Source of the DNA: Setaria digitata
Taxonomy: Eukaryota; Nematoda; Chromadorea; Rhabditida; Setariidae
Assembly (NCBI GenBank): GCA_003640385.1
Contig: RCAB01000243.1
Coordinates: 29,982-93,981, forward strand
DNA length: 64,000 nt
Reading direction: 5' to 3'
Shown: piece by piece, positions 60,174-64,000 of the stretch
How positions within the stretch are numbered: position 1 is the stretch's first letter
Layout: the number at the start of each line of letters is the position of its first letter
Position numbers and translations under genes: made by a program
The notes under the pieces: generated by a model
Seen by the model: the letters and a program-made list of their open reading frames with translations, nothing else
Databases searched by the model: none
What the model was told of the DNA's origin: nothing

Positions 60174-61762
60174 ATGGTAAGTGTTTTGCTACAAAGTTTT
60201 AACCGTACGAATAATTGTTTCAATTGCCTTGTTTAATTTTTACAAACTTTTTCTTTTTATCCATGGTGTATAAAATAGAAAAAAAAATAGATTATAAAAA
60301 TTAAAATAGATTATCGTTTTCTTTTGCACATTCATATATTATTTTTAAAATTTAATCTTAAAAATGAATTGTTCTTGAAAATATTAGAGGGAAATGTAAG
60401 CCAACATCCTTCCATTCATTTTATGAAAATAATCTATGAGGCTCTGGATCGGGTATTAGCTGATGCAATTATGTTTAAGGCTCGAAACGCAGAGAAAGCG
60501 ATGACTGCATTGGCTAGATGGCGTAGAATGAAAGAAGAAGAGGAAAAAGGCCCGGTTGCGAAACGACCAAATGATGTAAATGAGTGTAACACATTAAGTA
60601 TGTGTTAAGGAAGTTAAAAAAAAAAAAGAAACAAATAGTTGTAATTCTTTTAGTCATATTTTATTTGCTTTGTAGATGATGCAGAAAGGTATAGAAAACA
60701 GGTGACGATGGAAATTGCGAAGAAAATAGCTCTGATACAAAATCCTGGACTGGGTGAATTTAAAATTCGAGATTTAAATGATGAGATAAACAAGTTGTTG
60801 CGAGTAAAGTACGCCTGGGAAACAAGGATTAAGGAGCTCGGAGGCCAAGATTATAGGTACATTTGCATGTTTGAAATGTATATGCTTTTGCAAATACGTG
60901 TTCTGGTGCGATCTATGTTCAGATCTGAAAGAATAATTCAAATGAAGTACAATAGTTTTTGCCACTTTGCAGGAAAGTTGCACCCAGGGAACTGGATCGA
61001 GATGGACGTGAGGTAGTGGGTAGTAAAGGTTACAAGTATTTTGGAGCTGCGAAAGATTTGCCTGGTGTTCGGGAACTTTTCGAAAAAGTTGGAATTGATG
61101 AGTCCCGAAAAAATCGTATGGAATTAATGAAATTTTTGGATGCGGATTACTATGGTTACATGGATGACGATGATGGTTTGTTGATACCGTTAGAAATGGA
61201 TGCTGAAATCAAGGCTCGTTTGCAAATCGAAAAGGTCTTAAACTTTTCTACTACTTCTCTTCTGGTTTGCGGTTATCCTTCACTATGCAAGATTCTGCAA
61301 AAAGAAAAAAAATTTCAGGAATGGAAAGAAAATAACGATATAATGAAAGCAAAGAAAATATCGGAAGAAGACATTGATATATACAAAATTGATGATGTAA
61401 GTTATACCTGTAGTTATGGAAATACGAAAAACTTTGAAATGTATATTTTGAGACTCTTCTCTCTCCAACGTTCATTTAACATTGCATTTTTACTTATGTC
61501 ACTAGAACAGTAACACGCTATATGCTTATTTGTTTCGCTTCAAATTCGCCCCGTTTGCTTCATTTTAATACTATTAACTGACAAATTTTTGCAGGAATCT
61601 GACGAAGATGATATCGATACGAAGCAGTCTGTGTTGATAGGTGATGACGGGAAGAAAACATTCGTTCAACATGTTGTTGTGCCTTCACAAAAAGAAATCG
61701 AAAATCTTATTCTAGAAAGGAAGAAAGCACAACTTTTTGAGAGATATGTTGGGAGTTCATAG
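60174..61762 (+). CDS. isy-1: ISY1 pre-mRNA splicing factor
   Basis: Component of the spliceosomal Prp19/NTC-associated machinery; it acts in the nucleus near the catalytic core during the first step of splicing. Six exons, 60174-60176, 60480-60597, 60676-60856, 60973-61234, 61319-61396 and 61595-61762, give 269 aa (human 285). The first exon is only the ATG, followed directly by GTAAGTG; joined to exon 2 it restores the invariant start MARNAEKAMTALARWR. Other family landmarks are IQNPGLGEFKIRDLNDEINK, RIKELGGQDY, GYKYFGAAKDLPGVRELFEK, DADYYGYMDDDDG, an acidic linker and VVVPSQKEIE near the C-terminus. Without the micro-exon, translation could start at an in-frame ATG at 60471 (MFKARNAEK), which breaks the conserved start. 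Intron 4 is 84 nt and open in frame, so its retention would insert 28 residues. Confidence 0.96.
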
Positions 61763-62973
61763 TAATCGTTTTAAATTGCTTTTTAGAACTTATTCATATT
61801 GCTGGTCTTGTGCATGGCTTTTGCGGACGATTTGTTCAAAGTTAATTTTTAAAGGAATCACAACAATACTGTATATGAGAAGTGCTGTCATCGATTAGCA
61901 GTTTTTTTCTGAGCATTGGTATCTTCTATCCTGTTGCTTTTCTGCGATCCATTAAGAAGGAATATCTTATCGTCGACTAAAAAAAAAAAGAAAAAAAAAA
62001 CTAAAGGTTGACCTAGACTTAACTACTCACGGCCTTCCCTAGTCAACTTTAAAAGCAGGGAATTTTCTTCACTTAACTGTCTCTATGATACTGATTTATT
62101 TCTTAATAGTAACATTATTGTGCTATTATGTCGTAATATTCGCTTTGTTTTTAATTAAGGTTGTAAGTATTGAGCTTAATTCATATTTTAATGTGCCATG
62201 ATATAGGATGGCCAGGTTCTGGCAAATTGTACTCTTAAAGGGGCTATTAAGGAAGTGGAATTATTAGTTGTATGAAGTGAATTTATAAGGTGAGATGGTT
62301 TTGGAAATGAAGAAATTATACCTTATTATTCTTCCGATTCTTCCATGCTATTTTGTTATTTGGAGGGCCAGGTAAAGACTGGACCTAATGTAAACTTTGA
62401 TGGCAAAGAAAGTACGCAAGATAAACGACACGTACAGAGCGAATCTTAATTAGGAGATAAGCTTCATTACTGTAGACGTAATAGTTGAAAGGTTTTTCCA
62501 TACTGACTGCTTTTACCGATTAATAATTATAAAAATGTACTATCACTGAAAACTGTTAGTTGCAGTATATAATGCACATTATTCAACTTATTTGATTGGA
62601 TATTCGGTTGGCATGTGGATGGCAAATAAAAAAATCCGAATAGTTACTTCCGATAAATGTTGCTGCAGATGTGAATTTTTAAAAATAACCATTAAGACGG
62701 ATAATTTTTAAAAATAACCATTAAGACCAGTTACAGCTCATTAGCAAGTCGACTCATAACTTTTGCATAACATTACATTTCGAATAACTAATTCTAGTTT
62801 CTGAATACATTATGTAGAAGTTTCCCGCCGAAGTCGTAAGAAGTCCTTTCATTCTGTGTTGTAATATTAAATTAGCACAGGAACTAGTGATAATAACTGA
62901 CCGATCCGAAGTGGACCCATAGGTTCAAAATGGTTATGGTCTGTCTGACTCATTCAATTGGGAAATTTGAAAT
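61763..62973. other. Convergent 3' interval between isy-1 and stum-like gene
   Basis: isy-1 reads in from the left and the stum-like gene from the right, so both 3' UTRs lie here. The only notable structure is a 25-bp direct repeat at 62674-62727. No coding sequence was recognised. Confidence 0.6.
62674..62727 (+). repeat. 25-bp tandem direct repeat, period 29
   Basis: The same 25 bp, beginning AATTTTTAAAAATAACC, occurs at 62674-62698 and 62703-62727 separated by GGAT. It is an exact small duplication in the convergent 3' region. Confidence 0.95.
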
Positions 62974-63771
62974 TCATCGTTTCTCTCCACTGACCATCTG
63001 ATGAGCCTCGACAAGCTTCTTTACGTCTCGTCTGTGCAGTATAGAATCTTTGGTAAGTGCTTCTATCGCTGCTGTTGCTACTGCTTCTTGTCTTCGTTGT
63101 ATCAGTGCTGCTCGGTACTGCACTGCAAGAAATGTTTCTTTTGTGCAAAAATTCCAAATTCCTTCCCTTCCCATAGACACTGATCGAAGCTGTCTAATAA
63201 TGAGATCATGACTAAAATTGTATCGAAATTGTGACTGCATCAAGATTACGATTGTTTTTACAATCATTGTTTTACTACGATCGCTGATTTCTTATGAAAG
63301 GCCAAGAGTCTATTAATGATGAGAGTAAACGTACTTGAATGGATAATGATTAGACCACCCCATGCGATTGACCAGAACCAGCCAACGAAAAGAAACGTTA
63401 TCGTGAAGAACTGACTAATGCCAACCAAAAAATTAACAAACAATGTAACCAGTTTACGACCTTCTTTGAAATTTATTCTTGGCTGTCCCATACACAATGC
63501 ACTGATTCCACATAAGATTGTTCCTGAATAATAATTGGTAACCAGGATACTTCCAGCAATGGACCAATGAATTTTAAAAAAATCTCGTGAATGTACCTGA
63601 CCCAGGGATGACGACATTGAAGAAGAGGCAAATTAGGGCAACCGGAACCGGAAGGAACGGTATTGCCTCATGCATAATAGTTATATCATTACTGGGTATA
63701 TTCACTTTATCTGTTGAACGATGATCAGGAACATCAGCAGCTACTTGTGCTTGTAACACAACACTGGACAT
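62974..63771 (-). CDS. stum: Stum / SPEC3-family membrane protein
   Basis: Small multi-pass membrane protein of the Stum (SPEC3) family; the Drosophila member is needed for mechanosensing by proprioceptive neurons. Exon 1 is 63771-63597 and exon 2 starts at 63523 and ends at 63335 (or 63331), with a clean 73-bp GT-AG intron. The hallmark block ITIMHEAIPFLPVPVA leads into LICLFFNVVIPGSGT (first membrane segment). A cytoplasmic-like GQPRINFKEGRK and a second hydrophobic pair ending VGWFWSIAWGGLIIIH follow, as in the family. A third exon, beginning at 63211 or 63179 and ending with a TGA at 62974, carries an amphipathic helix-rich tail (YRAALIQRRQEAVATAAIEA); its join to exon 2 is uncertain because the best donor and acceptor differ in phase. 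A TTACAG acceptor 21 bp upstream of the ATG may receive a spliced leader. Confidence 0.84.
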
Positions 63772-64000
63772 ATTGTAGAAGGATTTCGACTGCTGTAATT
63801 ACTTCCTTCAAAAATGAAGCAAGTTTCGTTTGTTAAATTGTGTTTGGCACACAATCACTTTGATTACTTAATCATTTTCATGATCATTACTTCTAATCTC
63901 TGGTCAGCAAATAACTTTCATATTTTCGAAATAAAATGTCGCATACTAAATCAGAGGGCTTCTGCAATATACCCTCAACTTGACCGTAACGTATAATACG
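63772..64000. other. Upstream edge of the stum-like gene
   Basis: Contains the presumed 5' UTR of the minus-strand stum-like gene (first base about 63792) and part of its promoter. No other coding sequence was recognised before the window ends. Confidence 0.5.

Overview
This looks like nuclear DNA of a nematode, most likely a parasitic clade III (filarial or spirurid type) species. That is an inference from several things: very AT-rich DNA, many short introns with T-rich nematode-style 3' splice sites, SL-type acceptor sites just upstream of several start codons, and nematode-like versions of conserved eukaryotic genes. No operon, bacterial gene, CRISPR array, intact transposon or canonical tRNA was recognised. 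All genes are multi-exon, so I rebuilt exon chains by hand by matching reading phase across splice sites; exon coordinates are in each entry.

Layout. 1-3676: no confident gene. 3677-6744 (-): ZPR1, ten exons, 451 aa. 6745-14375: gene-poor. 14376-15829 (+) and 22114-23476 (+): two tandem paralogous globins of 201 and 200 aa with four exons each and introns at identical positions. 26048-28445 (-): HDAC11-type class IV histone deacetylase. It is head-to-head with 29939-34401 (+), a DCAF5-like WD40 substrate receptor. 34402-38687: gene-poor. 38688-47393 (+): type II membrane M1 aminopeptidase, 19 exons, 986 aa. 50644-54060 (+): CDKL-family kinase (cdkl-1). 55866-58829 (+): LIN-53/RBBP4. 60174-61762 (+): ISY1 splicing factor with an ATG-only first exon. 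62974-63771 (-): Stum/SPEC3-family membrane protein.

The genes do not form a pathway. HDAC11 and LIN-53 both concern chromatin; ISY1 acts in the spliceosome, DCAF5 in CUL4-DDB1 ubiquitin ligation, and CDKL and Stum are typically linked to cilia or sensory neurons. The window is ordinary gene-containing chromosome rather than an accessory island.

The most interesting signals are small and structural. They include a start codon isolated in its own exon, a decayed copy of the last LIN-53 exon that could act as an alternative terminal exon, and an 11-bp duplication on an HDAC11 splice donor. Others are a possible cassette exon in DCAF5, a CDKL exon 1/2 junction that fits only if one G is missing, and two single-N gaps each flanked by perfect direct repeats that look like unmerged contig ends. 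There is also a pre-miRNA-like hairpin and a short run of nematode telomere hexamers. I found no convincing new multi-gene system.
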